Assembly: GCA_017962965.1 (NCBI GenBank)
Contig: JAGCUI010000013.1
Coordinates: 28,299 to 92,298, forward strand
DNA from: Treponema sp.
Lineage (GTDB): Bacteria; Spirochaetota; Spirochaetia; Treponematales; Treponemataceae
Direction of reading: 5' to 3'
DNA: 64,000 nucleotides
Below the pieces are notes generated by a model. The model had not been told where the DNA came from. It saw nothing but the letters and a program-made list of their open reading frames with translations, and made no database searches. A program made the position numbers and the translations under genes. Of this stretch, positions 53,266 through 62,434 are shown piece after piece; within the stretch, counting starts at the first letter, position 1, and each line of letters begins with the position of its first letter.

Positions 53266-56200
53266 TTATTCCGGCAAAGAAAGAAGAAGGTCGATTTCTG
53301 TTGGTGTACGTTTAAAGCGGGATGCGATTTCGTTGATTGTCCAGCCTTCGCGTTTAAGCGCACGAATAGTTTCTCTTTCCTGTGGAGAAATACTTGTTTC
53401 TTTTGAAGGACCTTTTTTAGCTTCTTCCTGTTTTGTAATTGCATGAAGTACTTCGAACTTGTTGTCGATTTCACGCTTAAGTTTTTCAAGCTGAAGCTCT
53501 GCCTTTTTGATTTCTCCATTTTCTTCCTGAAGATTTGTAAGGCGTTTTTCTGTTTCTGCAAGGGCTCCCTGAAGGTTTCCGAGCTTTGAAGCAGCTTCTG
53601 TAATCTTTGGTCCGTTCTGAAGAAGGCGGTCAACGTTAGCCTGTACGTCTTTGATTTCCTGTGGAAGAGAAGTAACCATTCTTGCACAGTCTGTAATCTT
53701 TTGTTCGAGTGTCTTTAAGTGTGTGAAAGAAGAATCAACATCCTTCATTACGCGGTTAATAACATCGTCCTTCTTTTCGAGGCGTTCGAACTGCTGTGAA
53801 ATTGCATCAAGCTTGTCTCTGTAATCGCGAACTGCAACTTCCATAGACTGAACGTCGTCGCTTGTTGTATGAAGTGTTCTGAGTCTTTCGTCGATTGTAT
53901 CTGAAAGTGAAAGCATCTGTGCAAATTTCTGTTCGAGGTTTGCAACGCGTGTTTTCTGAGTTTCAAAGACAGAAATCTGTTTTGAAATATCGTCGTTCAT
54001 CTTTACAATCTTACCGTACTGAGCATTGAACTTGTCTGCAGTTTCTCCGTATTCTTCCATTCTGTCGAACGATTCTTCGAGATTTTCCATCTTTTCAGAA
54101 AGGTCTTTACTCATTGCATCAGCCTTTTCGAACTGATTAATGTTTTCACGGATCTGATCAAGCTCTTTGTTCAAGTCATCCATCTTGCCCTGGATTTCAT
54201 CCTTTTCAGCCTGGAGCTGTAACTTGAACTTAGCCTGGTTTGTAGCATTTGTTTCTTCTGCGTCTTCAATGTCTTTTTTAAGCTGTGCTATGCTCTGTGC
54301 AGAATTTGCATTCTGTGCCTGAACTCTCTTTTCTGTTTCAGTGAGCATTTCTGTGTACATTGTCTTAAGCTTATTAAGAATCTGTCCTGAGCGTTCTTCT
54401 GCTTCACCAAGTTTTTCCTGAGTTGTAGATTCAAAGCCTGCAAGTTCCTGTGTGAATGATTCTGAAGATTCATCAAACTGTGTACGGAGTTTATCCTTCC
54501 ATTGATTGAATTCTTCGATTGCAGCATCGATAGCAGAGTTTCCTGTTTCCTGTCTTGTAGTAACACCGTTTTCAAAAGACTGAAGGCTTTCGATAATCTG
54601 TGCCTGAACCTTAGACATGCTGTTGTGGATTGTATCAGAGTTAGATTCAAGTTTTTCGCGGATTGTAGTTTCTGCATCCTGAGTAATCTGTTCGAGTCTG
54701 TCTCTTGTATCACTCTGGAAGTCTGTGAGTGTGCTCTGCATATCCTGAATGCTTGTCTGCATATCGTTCTTTGTGCTTTCGAGAGTCTGTACGATGTTAG
54801 AAAGGTTATCAGAAGTTTTATCCTGAAGCTCGTTGATGTAATTCTGAAGTCCTTCGAGGTATTCGCTTTCTACAGACTTTCTTGAAGATTCATATTCCTG
54901 TGTAAGGGCGTTGAGTTTAGAATCAAGATCATCCTTCCAATTAGAAAGATTTGTTTCGTATTCAACTTCAAGTTCATGAAGCTTAGTACTCATGTTACCG
55001 GAAGCAGTATCTCTGAGCTTGTCCAGGTTTGCATCGATTTCCTGTAATCTTTCGTGGATAGATTCTGAATCCTGTTTGATTTCCTTAGAGAATTCTTCAT
55101 GACGTTTTTTCTGGTCAGAAGTAAATGTATTAAAGTCGCTGAGTACTTTTTTCTGTACGTCCTGCATTGCAGTTCTGATACTTCTTTCGAGGGTATCGAT
55201 GTCTGCACCAGAAGTTTCAATCTGAGCAACCTTGTATTCAATTTCCTTCTTGTAGGCATCAATCTGTTCATCAATACCTTCGAGGATTGTAAGGTGACGT
55301 CCTTCGCTTTCTGCAACTGCACGTTTAACAGAATCTGTAATTGTTTTATTGAGGTTTGCAAGCTTAACATCTGTCTGAGACTGGAACTCTTCGAGGATGC
55401 TGTTTACGCTGTTGATTTTAGCTTCGATTTCTGGCTTGAGGTTTTCAACACGGTTAGTTGCATTGTTGCACTGTTTGTTCAAAGTATCGATTGTATCCTG
55501 TGCTTCCTGAACAGAGTTGTTTGCCTGCATTGCAATGTTCTTGAGTGTTTCTGTGAGGTTTGCCTGCATTGCTGCAATCTTTTCCTGGATGAGGCCGGCG
55601 TATTTTTCAACGTTTGTATTGGCTCTGTTATTAAAATCCTGGATTGCTTCAGTCTGGCGGATATCAGCAGAAGAAAGAGCATCGTTGTAAAGCTTCTGGA
55701 ACTTGTCGTTGATTGTATCAACCTGTGCATTGAGCTCGTTCTTGAGTGCTTCGAGGTTTGTAGAGTTCATATCTACATTCTTCTGGAGATCCTTTGAAGT
55801 AACTTCGCACTGATCTATTCCGTCTGCAAGTGAATCCTGAACTGCCTGAATTCTTTCCTTGAATGAATCTTCAAGAGCATGAAGTCTTTCTGAAATTTCG
55901 TTCTGAACTCCAGATTCTTCGCCAGAGTAGCGGTCCTTGATATCGTTGAGCTGACTTTCCATTTCGTTTGTACGTTTTGCATAGTCTGCTTCGAGGGCCG
56001 AAACTTTAGAACCGAATGTATCTTCAAAGGAATTAACGCGTGTTGTGTAGTCATTCAAAAGTGAATCAAGTTGATTAGAGCAGTTTACATTAAGAGAATT
56101 GATTCTTTCTGTGTAGCCGTCTTCGAATGCCTTGATTTCTGAATTGATTTTGTCTTCCAGACCGTTGAGCTTATCTGTACTTGCAGAAGAGAGTGTGCTG

Positions 56201-57333
56201 ATTGCGTGATTAAAGTCGTTCTGCATTTTCTGATGCTGTTCATTGAATTTTGTATTGAATGCCTGGAAGCTTGAAGTGTAGTTATCAACAATCTGCTGAT
56301 AATCCTTGTCGCTTCTGTCTGTAATAGCCTGGAGCTGTGAATCGTATTTTTCCGAGATCTTTGCAAAGTCTTCGTCGAACTTAGATTCAATTTTAGCAAT
56401 GATTCCGTCGTTTTTACCAACGATAGAATTAAGCTGATTGTCGTATTTGTCGTGGAGAGCCTGAACCTTTTCTGCATAGCCGTTTGAAAGTTCTTCTACA
56501 TGGCTGTCGAATTTTGCAGTGATTGAATTTGAAGTAGAAGCAAACCTTGTTTCAAGTTCTTCATCGAGCTTCTGGCTCTGTGCATTGAGCTTTTTGATGT
56601 AGTTGTCTGCTCTTGCCTGTGCCTGCTGGCTCAAATGTTCAAATGCTGTATTTTCGAGTGTATCTGCACGTGAAGCAGCTTCGTTGTATGCAGTCTGAAT
56701 TTCCTGTTTGATTTTTTCAAGGGCAAATTCTGAATCAGCCTGAGCCTGTTTGATATCTGCAGCGAGCTTGTCTGCGTAAACTTTGTACTGTTCAAGAAGG
56801 GTGGTTCCAACTGCCTTGAGCTGTTCTGCATTCTGTTTAGAAAAGTGTTCCGAAACCTGTGGAATGCGTTTTTCAATAAGTTCAACAGTTTCCTGCTGCT
56901 TTGTAAGTTTTCCTGTAAGTCCGTCAATAACATGGCTTTCTTTCTGAATGCGTTTGAGGTTTTCTTCAACCTTGCCTGTCATATCGTTCAGGTCATTCAT
57001 CAAAAGCTCATATTTATCAATCTGTTTTTCAATATCCTGTATTGCGCGGATATTTTCATCAAGGGTTTTTACCTTTTCGTTGAATTCATCGTAGTGCTGA
57101 GACAGAAGTTTAACTGCTGCATTTGCCTGGCTCTGACGTGAATCAAATTCGGTAATAAGAAGATTTACTTTCCCTTCTACGGTTTTGTAGAAAGCAGCCA
57201 GATCTTCCTGACGTTTGTCTGCATAACGCTTAACCTTTTCTATAGCGTTATTTTTTTTGTCCATTTCATGAAGATAGATTGAGATTCCTGCTGCAATTGC
57301 AGAGGCTACGAGAATAGAAATTACAAGTTCCAC
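53266..57333 (-). CDS. Giant membrane-anchored coiled-coil protein (SpiroCoCo-type)
   Basis: 1355 residues from a GTG start with GGGG upstream. One N-terminal membrane helix (about 3-21) is followed by about 1270 residues of almost unbroken coiled coil, rich in Glu, Gln, Asn, Ser and Asp. The C-terminal 40 residues form a separate helix-turn-helix-like module (ERETIRALKREGWTINEIAS then RTPTEIDLLLSL). The layout matches the SpiroCoCo coiled-coil proteins that I know as spirochaete-specific, and suggests a cell-body or filament scaffold. It is monocistronic. Function is not established. Confidence 0.8.
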   Translation of the reverse strand: MELVISILVASAIAAGISIYLHEMDKKNNAIEKVKRYADKRQEDLAAFYKTVEGKVNLLITEFDSRQSQANAAVKLLSQHYDEFNEKVKTLDENIRAIQDIEKQIDKYELLMNDLNDMTGKVEENLKRIQKESHVIDGLTGKLTKQQETVELIEKRIPQVSEHFSKQNAEQLKAVGTTLLEQYKVYADKLAADIKQAQADSEFALEKIKQEIQTAYNEAASRADTLENTAFEHLSQQAQARADNYIKKLNAQSQKLDEELETRFASTSNSITAKFDSHVEELSNGYAEKVQALHDKYDNQLNSIVGKNDGIIAKIESKFDEDFAKISEKYDSQLQAITDRSDKDYQQIVDNYTSSFQAFNTKFNEQHQKMQNDFNHAISTLSSASTDKLNGLEDKINSEIKAFEDGYTERINSLNVNCSNQLDSLLNDYTTRVNSFEDTFGSKVSALEADYAKRTNEMESQLNDIKDRYSGEESGVQNEISERLHALEDSFKERIQAVQDSLADGIDQCEVTSKDLQKNVDMNSTNLEALKNELNAQVDTINDKFQKLYNDALSSADIRQTEAIQDFNNRANTNVEKYAGLIQEKIAAMQANLTETLKNIAMQANNSVQEAQDTIDTLNKQCNNATNRVENLKPEIEAKINSVNSILEEFQSQTDVKLANLNKTITDSVKRAVAESEGRHLTILEGIDEQIDAYKKEIEYKVAQIETSGADIDTLERSIRTAMQDVQKKVLSDFNTFTSDQKKRHEEFSKEIKQDSESIHERLQEIDANLDKLRDTASGNMSTKLHELEVEYETNLSNWKDDLDSKLNALTQEYESSRKSVESEYLEGLQNYINELQDKTSDNLSNIVQTLESTKNDMQTSIQDMQSTLTDFQSDTRDRLEQITQDAETTIREKLESNSDTIHNSMSKVQAQIIESLQSFENGVTTRQETGNSAIDAAIEEFNQWKDKLRTQFDESSESFTQELAGFESTTQEKLGEAEERSGQILNKLKTMYTEMLTETEKRVQAQNANSAQSIAQLKKDIEDAEETNATNQAKFKLQLQAEKDEIQGKMDDLNKELDQIRENINQFEKADAMSKDLSEKMENLEESFDRMEEYGETADKFNAQYGKIVKMNDDISKQISVFETQKTRVANLEQKFAQMLSLSDTIDERLRTLHTTSDDVQSMEVAVRDYRDKLDAISQQFERLEKKDDVINRVMKDVDSSFTHLKTLEQKITDCARMVTSLPQEIKDVQANVDRLLQNGPKITEAASKLGNLQGALAETEKRLTNLQEENGEIKKAELQLEKLKREIDNKFEVLHAITKQEEAKKGPSKETSISPQERETIRALKREGWTINEIASRFKRTPTEIDLLLSLPE

Positions 57334-57361
57334 TTTTTATTTCCCCACCCAAAAATAAAGT

Positions 57362-58045
57362 TTAATCAAATAAGATTTTTTCAAGCTGTGAATACCGGCT
57401 AAAAGTGATATCCGCAACCTTTGATTTTTTTCCAAATAAAGCTTCTACCGGCGAAATAATCCATGCTGCCTTCATCCCGGCCTTTTTAGGACCAACCACA
57501 TCATACTGGTGGTGATTACCGACATACAGAATTTTTTCTGCAGGTGTTGCAAGTTTTTCGGAAAGTGTTGAGAAAACCCGTGCAGATGGTTTAAGAGAAC
57601 CAATCTCTTCTGAACCAATTGCAAGATCACAGTACGGTCTTATTCCCCAGATGTCTCCCTTTTGTTCCGGCGGAAAATCAGAAAGAACCGCAATCTTTAC
57701 GCCGGCTTCTTTAAGCCTTTTGATTAACTCAAGCGCATTCCTGCATGCCTTAAATTTTGTAAAATAGTGTTTGAGCCCGGTGTAAACAATTTTGTCGAGT
57801 TTTTCCTGTGCTTCTTCTGGAGAACACTTAAGATATTTTCCCATCAATTCGGCCTGAGCCTTGTTGAAATCAGGATAATAATCTTGACGACGCAATTCTT
57901 TACGTGCAAGTCCATACTTACTGAAGAAAATGATATGAGACAGGAAATGAGGTATAATTCTGATGTTCAGCTTGCTTTCCCTGTAAAGAGTTCCGTCTAT
58001 ATCAAATGCAACAGCGTCTATTTCGCCCAAAATTTTAGAGTGCAT
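57362..58045 (-). CDS. HAD-family hydrolase
   Basis: 227 residues. Motif I is AFDIDGTLYRES (nucleophile and acid Asp, about residues 13-17), motif II AVLSDFPPEQ, and motifs III/IV are in SLKPSARVFSTL and ILYVGNHHQYDVVGPKKAGM. The cap is helical (about 20-95). It resembles phosphoglycolate- or pyrophosphatase-type HAD phosphatases, but the substrate is not determined. There is no ribosome site; a -10-like TATAGT lies ten bases before the ATG. It lies 28 bases upstream of the coiled-coil gene on the same strand. Confidence 0.85.
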   Translation of the reverse strand: MHSKILGEIDAVAFDIDGTLYRESKLNIRIIPHFLSHIIFFSKYGLARKELRRQDYYPDFNKAQAELMGKYLKCSPEEAQEKLDKIVYTGLKHYFTKFKACRNALELIKRLKEAGVKIAVLSDFPPEQKGDIWGIRPYCDLAIGSEEIGSLKPSARVFSTLSEKLATPAEKILYVGNHHQYDVVGPKKAGMKAAWIISPVEALFGKKSKVADITFSRYSQLEKILFD

Positions 58046-58110
58046 AATAAATTATACTATAAAAGAAGGAATTCGTCATTAAAAAAACGAAATATTACGA
58101 ATTTTTTAGG

Positions 58111-58349
58111 GATGGGTACAGAGAGTAAAAACGCTTGCAGTACTAGGGGATTTGTAAAAACTTGCACGTGCGGTATATGCTGAAGAAACATTTAATTATA
58201 TATTTTAAAAATTATAAAGAGACGGGAACAGAGATTAAAAATCGCTTGCAGTTGCCTAGCGGATTTGCAAAACCGCGCACTCGTGCGCTACACGATGAAA
58301 AGATGTAATTATGTATTTTTAATTTTTAAAAAAGGCGAGTACTAAGAGC
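58111..58349. repeat. Tandem shortened copies of the palindromic element
   Basis: Units begin at 58111, 58221 and about 58334, each with a GA(T/C)GGG(A/T)ACAGAG-like lead, then AAAAAtCGCTTGCAGT. Unit 1 is degenerate. Unit 2 keeps the 5' half of the element to GCGCTACAC and then stops. Unit 3 runs into the complete copy. The period is about 110-113 bp. Confidence 0.75.
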
Positions 58350-58496
58350 AAAAATCGCTTGCAGTTGCCTAGCGGATTTGCAAAACCGCGCACTCGTGCG
58401 CTACACACTGGCGTGCCAGGTAATTATAAACCTTGCCGCTCTCGCGGCACACGCCAGAGCGTTTTTGAAATCCGGTAGGCGCCTTCCGCGATTTTT
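58350..58496. repeat. 147-bp palindromic element, copy 2
   Basis: Same element as 50956-51102, with three differences: two adjacent bases in CTTGCAG/CTCCCAG and one in CCGGTAGG/CCGTTAGG. Same orientation, same AAAAATCGC/GCGATTTTT ends and same internal hairpins. Confidence 0.85.
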
Positions 58497-58713
58497 AGTC
58501 TTTGTGGAGATGATTAAAATTGTTTTTTATATTCTAAATAAGCAAGTAACATCTTTTTTTTCTGCTTTAATGTTTTTTTATATGTACCCATTTCTTTTCA
58601 ATATATTTTTTTTTACAAAATACCCAAAAACGACGTTAGTCGTTTCCAATCCGTGTGGTAAAAGAGAAGAAGTATTAAAACTGGCGGAAACAATTAATTA
58701 AATCAAATTTAGT
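58497..58713. other. AT-rich spacer without a clear gene
   Basis: A T-rich plus-strand frame runs to 58701 and its last 25 codons (TTLVVSNPCGKREEVLKLAE) look protein-like, but there is no start codon or ribosome site of its own. It may be a gene remnant or chance. Confidence 0.3.
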
Positions 58714-59436
58714 TTATCCACGGATTTGGATTGCGCGGGAGAGGGTCCAGGCGTCTTTCATGCTTACGGTGAATAGGACGGGGAGAAGGGTTGTGAGCAT
58801 TTTGAGATTTTTTTTGCCGCCACGGGAGAGCCAGGCGGTTTTTATCAGGTGCCAGTTTCTGGAAACCTGCGGAATAAAGCAGATGAAAATTGAGAGAACT
58901 TGAGAAACAGGTGTGCTTAATTTTTCATCTGTTTTTTTTATGAAGAAAAGTTTTCTGAATATCTTTTTTAGGGCAAGTTCAATCTGTTCAAGGCCATTAC
59001 GGATTTCAAGTGTTGTGGAGGTTTTGAACATTATCGAGGCGCTCTGCATTACGCATAAAAGCTTTAATAAAAGGATTCCGCTTTCTTTTTCAGCTTTAAA
59101 AAAATCACGAATAAAAAACATGTATTCATTAAGGCTTGTAAAGTTTTTCAAATCTGAAAATGCGTTTGAAAAAAATCCGCCTGCAATTTTTGCAATCAGT
59201 AAAAAAAGAGCGTAGTAGAGGACGGCACGTAAATCCTTGAGCTGTTCTTTAATCGTAATTTTGCAGTAAAAACAAAGTGCAATCTGAAAGAAAAAAAACG
59301 CCAGGATAACAACAGGATTTAGATTAAAAAAAAGGATGCTTAAAAAAGGAATTGATAAAATTTTTATCCAGGAAGGAAGGCGGTGAATGAGTGAGGTTCC
59401 CTGCTTGTAAGAAAAGGTGTAAGCATAAGATTTCAT
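58714..59436 (-). CDS. ecfT: ECF transporter transmembrane protein EcfT
   Basis: 240 residues of the CbiQ/EcfT type. A conserved start (FSYKQGTSLIHRLPSWIKI) leads to four or five membrane helices, and the cytoplasmic coupling region includes FICFIPQVSRNWHLIKTAWLSRGG and a final SRAIQIRG, equivalent to the usual ARGY motif. It links the ATPase to the substrate-binding S component. It is the last gene of a bioY-ecfA-ecfT operon, two bases after the ATPase. Confidence 0.85.
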   Translation of the reverse strand: MKSYAYTFSYKQGTSLIHRLPSWIKILSIPFLSILFFNLNPVVILAFFFFQIALCFYCKITIKEQLKDLRAVLYYALFLLIAKIAGGFFSNAFSDLKNFTSLNEYMFFIRDFFKAEKESGILLLKLLCVMQSASIMFKTSTTLEIRNGLEQIELALKKIFRKLFFIKKTDEKLSTPVSQVLSIFICFIPQVSRNWHLIKTAWLSRGGKKNLKMLTTLLPVLFTVSMKDAWTLSRAIQIRG

Positions 59437-59438
59437 CT

Positions 59439-60158
59439 TTATTCCCAGATTAAATCCTTAACATTTTTATATTGAGTCAATGGATTTTTTATGTTCCACT
59501 GTTCAAGATTCAATTTAACTGCGTTTGTGGTTGAGCCGTCATAAACTTTTTGTCCCTTGTAAAGAACAACAAAACGCTCTGCAAGTCCAAGGCATTTTTC
59601 AATTTCGTGAGTGCAGATGATGATTGTTTTTCCGTCTTTTTTAAGCTCTTTAATAAGTGCATTTACCTGTTTTACTCCGTTGTAATCAAGGTTTGCAAAA
59701 GGTTCATCAAGAATGATAATTGGAAGATTCATTGCAAGAAGGCATGCCACGGCAAGCTTACGTTTTTCTCCGCCGGAAAGAAATCTTGAAGGATAATCCT
59801 TTTTTTGTGTAAGGCCGGTTTTTTCAAGTGCTTTTTCTACGGCAGCTTTTATTTCATCTTTTTTAAAGCCAAGATTTTTTGGTCCAAAGGCAATATCTTC
59901 CTGAGGAGTTTCGCCAAGAATCTGAGTTTCTGCTTCCTGAAAAACAAGTCCGGCTCTTTCTAAAACCTCTACCTCAGAACCCTTATCCCCTTCATCAAGG
60001 CCGGAAATTATGGACATGAGAACGCTTTTTCCAGAACCGTTTTCTCCGCCAATAACAACACATTCACCTTTTTTTATTTCAAGGCTGACATTGCTGAGTG
60101 CTTTTTTAGGGCCGGTTGAGGTAATAAATGTTTTTGAAAGCTTATTAATTTTTATCAT
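59439..60158 (-). CDS. ecfA: ECF transporter ATPase EcfA
   Basis: 239 residues from the ATG at 60158, which overlaps the end of bioY by 14 bases. It has Walker A GGENGSGKS, a Q-loop in VFQEAETQILGE, signature LSGGEKRKLAVA, Walker B PIIILDEPFANLD and the H-loop THEIEKC. The QxQxxG form is typical of ECF ATPases. Only one ATPase gene is present, so it would act as a homodimer with BioY and EcfT. Confidence 0.9.
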   Translation of the reverse strand: MIKINKLSKTFITSTGPKKALSNVSLEIKKGECVVIGGENGSGKSVLMSIISGLDEGDKGSEVEVLERAGLVFQEAETQILGETPQEDIAFGPKNLGFKKDEIKAAVEKALEKTGLTQKKDYPSRFLSGGEKRKLAVACLLAMNLPIIILDEPFANLDYNGVKQVNALIKELKKDGKTIIICTHEIEKCLGLAERFVVLYKGQKVYDGSTTNAVKLNLEQWNIKNPLTQYKNVKDLIWE

Positions 60159-60747
60159 CGTTTTTATAAAGGTACTGTGCAAGAAGCGGTCTTAATTTTA
60201 TTGCAAGAGGCACTGCTATTACAGTTTTAATCAAATCTCCCGGAATAAATGGAATTACACAGGTTGCGAGTGTGTAAGAAAGGGCTGTTTTATCTGCAGG
60301 AATTTTTCCGCCCGCTGTTGCCCAAAAGCTAAATCTGATTACGCCTGGAATATATAAAACAATCATTCCTGTAAGAATTGCAAGACTGATTTTTATAATT
60401 GTTTTAGCATCTTTTTTTTCTGTAACAGATGGTTTTCCTGCTATGAGTCCCGCTGTGAGTGCTCCTAAAAGATAACCTGGAAGAAAGCCTCCTGTTGGTC
60501 CAAGCCACACTGCAATTCCGCCTGTTCCTCCTGAATAAACCGGAAGCCCGGTAAGTCCCGCAAGAAGAAAGAGAGCGGCAGGGAATGCACTTTTAAATCC
60601 GCCCATAAGAACTCCGCACAAAATACAAAGTACGTTCTGTAAAACAATTGGAATTACTCCCACTGGAATTCTTATAAATCCGCCGACATAAATGATTGCT
60701 GCAAATAAAGCTGTAAAAGTAAGATTTAATGTGGTTCTGTTTTTCAT
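60145..60747 (-). CDS. bioY: Biotin transporter S component BioY
   Basis: 200 residues with about six membrane helices. The BioY signature includes RIPVGVIPIVLQNVLCILCGVLMG, FLLAGLTGLPVYSGGTGG and GPTGGFLPGYLLGALTAG. It binds biotin with high affinity. The next genes encode EcfA and EcfT in overlapping order, making a complete dedicated biotin ECF transporter. It lies 26 bases downstream of a MATE gene on the same strand. Confidence 0.95.
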   Translation of the reverse strand: MKNRTTLNLTFTALFAAIIYVGGFIRIPVGVIPIVLQNVLCILCGVLMGGFKSAFPAALFLLAGLTGLPVYSGGTGGIAVWLGPTGGFLPGYLLGALTAGLIAGKPSVTEKKDAKTIIKISLAILTGMIVLYIPGVIRFSFWATAGGKIPADKTALSYTLATCVIPFIPGDLIKTVIAVPLAIKLRPLLAQYLYKNDDKN

Positions 60748-60773
60748 AAAAATGAATATAGCAGAATAAAAAA

Positions 60774-62114
60774 CTATTGTAAACTTTTAGAAGAAGTTGG
60801 GCGAACAAGAAAGGCAAAAACAATAAAGCAGATGATGTTTGAAAGAAGGCTTCCCATTGGAGCAGCGATTCCCATTGGGTAAAGATTTTCTGGAAAGAAT
60901 TTTGAAGCAAGATAGGCTCCGGGAATTCTTATGAGTATGATTGAAATTGAATTATGCACGAACGAGATGATTGATTTTCCCATGGCTGTAAAATATCCGC
61001 TGAAGCAAAAATGAATGGCGGCAAGAATACAGTCTATTACATAAGCTCTTAAATACTGAGTTCCGTAGTGAATAACTTCTTGTTCTGTCGTAAAAAGCCC
61101 GATTACAAACGCTGAAATAAACTGGAATAAAATTGCAAATACAGCTCCGATTCCAACGGCAATTGCAGTTCCGGCCCAGAATGTTTTTTTTGCTCGGTCG
61201 TAAAAGCCTGCTCCAATGTTCTGTGCGGCTATTGCGCTTATGGAAGAAAGCATGCTCGAAGGAATCAAAAATAAAAAGCATATAATCTTTTCTGAAATTC
61301 CAACTGCAGCCGCAATATTTACACCGCGTTTATTTGCAATTGTCGTAATCACCATAAATGAAATCTGAATAAATCCATCCTGAAAAGCAATTGGCGCCCC
61401 GATTTTTAAAATATTTTTTATCACCTGGGCCTGTGGAATAAAATCGCTTTTTTTAATTTCAAAGCTTTTGGATTTTTTCATTGCTACAAGGCTTATTAAA
61501 ACGCTTAGAGCCTGGGCAATTACTGTGGCAATGGCAGCACCACCGGCTTTCATCTTAAAAAATCCTACAAAAATAAAATCCAGAACAATGTTTACGGTGC
61601 AGGCAATGATTACAAAAATCATAGGACTTTTTGAATCTCCCATTCCCCTGTAAACAGAAGCAATTACATTATAAAAAACAATGAATGGAATTCCTGTAAA
61701 ACAGATTTGTAAATATCTTACAGTTTCTTCCACACTTTCTTTTGGAGTAGAAACAAGGCGCACAATCCCTCTTGTGCAGAAAAGTAAGATTACTGTAAAC
61801 AGTGCAGAAAAAATTATAAAAAGGACTGTTGTGTTTCCGATTACCTTTGAAACTTCATTATGCTTTTTAGCTCCCACTGCCTGGCCTATTAAAATTGCAC
61901 CGCCTGTTGCAAGCCCCACGATTATTACAGTGAGCATGTGCATAATCTGACTTCCGATTGAAACCGCAGAAATTACAGCCGAACCGTTATACTGACCCGC
62001 AATAAATAAATCTGCCATGCCGTAAAGAGTCTGTAAAAAGTATGAAAAAAGAAAGGGCAGAGAAAAGGTGATGATGTTTTTAAGGATGCTCCCCTGGGTC
62101 AGATTTTTTTCCAT
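60774..62114 (-). CDS. MATE family efflux transporter
   Basis: 446 residues with twelve predicted membrane helices. It starts TQGSILKNIITFSLPFLFSYFLQTLYGMAD, the common form in DinF/NorM-like MATE proteins, with the second-half equivalent KIGAPIAFQDGFIQISFMVI. It would export drugs or metabolites with sodium or protons. The promoter (TTGACC, 16 bases, TATTAT) ends seven bases before the ATG and there is no ribosome site, so the mRNA may be leaderless. It may be co-transcribed with bioY. Confidence 0.9.
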   Translation of the reverse strand: MEKNLTQGSILKNIITFSLPFLFSYFLQTLYGMADLFIAGQYNGSAVISAVSIGSQIMHMLTVIIVGLATGGAILIGQAVGAKKHNEVSKVIGNTTVLFIIFSALFTVILLFCTRGIVRLVSTPKESVEETVRYLQICFTGIPFIVFYNVIASVYRGMGDSKSPMIFVIIACTVNIVLDFIFVGFFKMKAGGAAIATVIAQALSVLISLVAMKKSKSFEIKKSDFIPQAQVIKNILKIGAPIAFQDGFIQISFMVITTIANKRGVNIAAAVGISEKIICFLFLIPSSMLSSISAIAAQNIGAGFYDRAKKTFWAGTAIAVGIGAVFAILFQFISAFVIGLFTTEQEVIHYGTQYLRAYVIDCILAAIHFCFSGYFTAMGKSIISFVHNSISIILIRIPGAYLASKFFPENLYPMGIAAPMGSLLSNIICFIVFAFLVRPTSSKSLQ

Positions 62115-62121
62115 GATTTTA

Positions 62122-62149
62122 ATAATATGAAATTGCCGTGTTAGGTCAA
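62122..62149 (-). promoter_or_regulatory. Promoter of the MATE gene (possible leaderless start)
   Basis: On the minus strand TTGACC (62144-62149), a 16-base spacer and TATTAT (62122-62127). Only seven bases separate the -10 from the ATG at 62114. Confidence 0.65.
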
Positions 62150-62156
62150 GGGTGTT

Positions 62157-62193
62157 AAAAAAAAGAACCCCCGGATTTAGTTCCGAGGGCTTT
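62157..62193 (-). terminator. Terminator of the 46-codon gene
   Basis: On the minus strand CCCTCGGA pairs with TCCGGGGG (one T-G pair), followed by TTC and then a run of eight T residues. It lies about 45 bases after the small gene. Confidence 0.8.
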
Positions 62194-62234
62194 GGTCTAT
62201 TATAAAAAATTAATTATTGTTTAGTAACGCTCCC

Positions 62235-62375
62235 TTATTTGATAACCTGAATGTTCTCAACTTTCTGATCTTTATAACGATTCTTTACGCGAGATTTTGC
62301 TTCAGATTCGCTACAAGCCTTTTCTTCTGTAGTAATTACAGTACCATTGATTTTGCTTTTTACAGTATAAATCAT
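62235..62375 (-). CDS. Free-standing 46-residue protein
   Basis: 46 residues starting MIYTVKSKINGTVITTEEKA, with a middle helix (ESEAKSRVKNRYK) and a last strand VENIQVIK, a strand-strand-helix-strand plan with one Cys and many Lys. GGAGG lies six bases before the ATG, an extended -10 promoter lies upstream, and an intrinsic terminator follows, so this is very likely a real gene. No family is recognised. The opposite-strand frame over the same bases is a shadow. Confidence 0.75.
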   Translation of the reverse strand: MIYTVKSKINGTVITTEEKACSESEAKSRVKNRYKDQKVENIQVIK

Positions 62376-62405
62376 ATTGTGCCTCCGCTACATAGTTGAT
62401 TCAGC

Positions 62406-62426
62406 AGGGCAGGGTATCTCTGCCCT
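62406..62426 (-). promoter_or_regulatory. 5' leader hairpin of the 46-codon gene
   Basis: AGGGCAG and CTGCCCT pair perfectly over a seven-base loop and begin within a few bases of the predicted transcript start. It may stabilise the mRNA or serve as a regulatory site. Confidence 0.5.
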
Positions 62427-62434
62427 ACAAAAGT

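Noticed and set aside
55099..55797. 232-codon open frame, plus strand, Cys/Phe/Leu-rich
   Set aside because: It is the opposite-strand shadow of the coiled-coil gene; its odd composition mirrors Gln/Glu/Asn codons, and there is no ribosome site.
58378..58701. 107-codon frame starting inside the palindromic element
   Set aside because: The first third is repeat sequence and there is no ribosome site; only the last codons look protein-like.
60748..60773. Possible riboswitch or BirA site before bioY
   Set aside because: The gap to the MATE gene is only 26 bases, too short for a riboswitch, and no clear BirA-type dyad is visible.
62217..62399. 60-codon plus-strand frame
   Set aside because: Shadow of the better supported minus-strand 46-codon gene, which has promoter, ribosome site and terminator.
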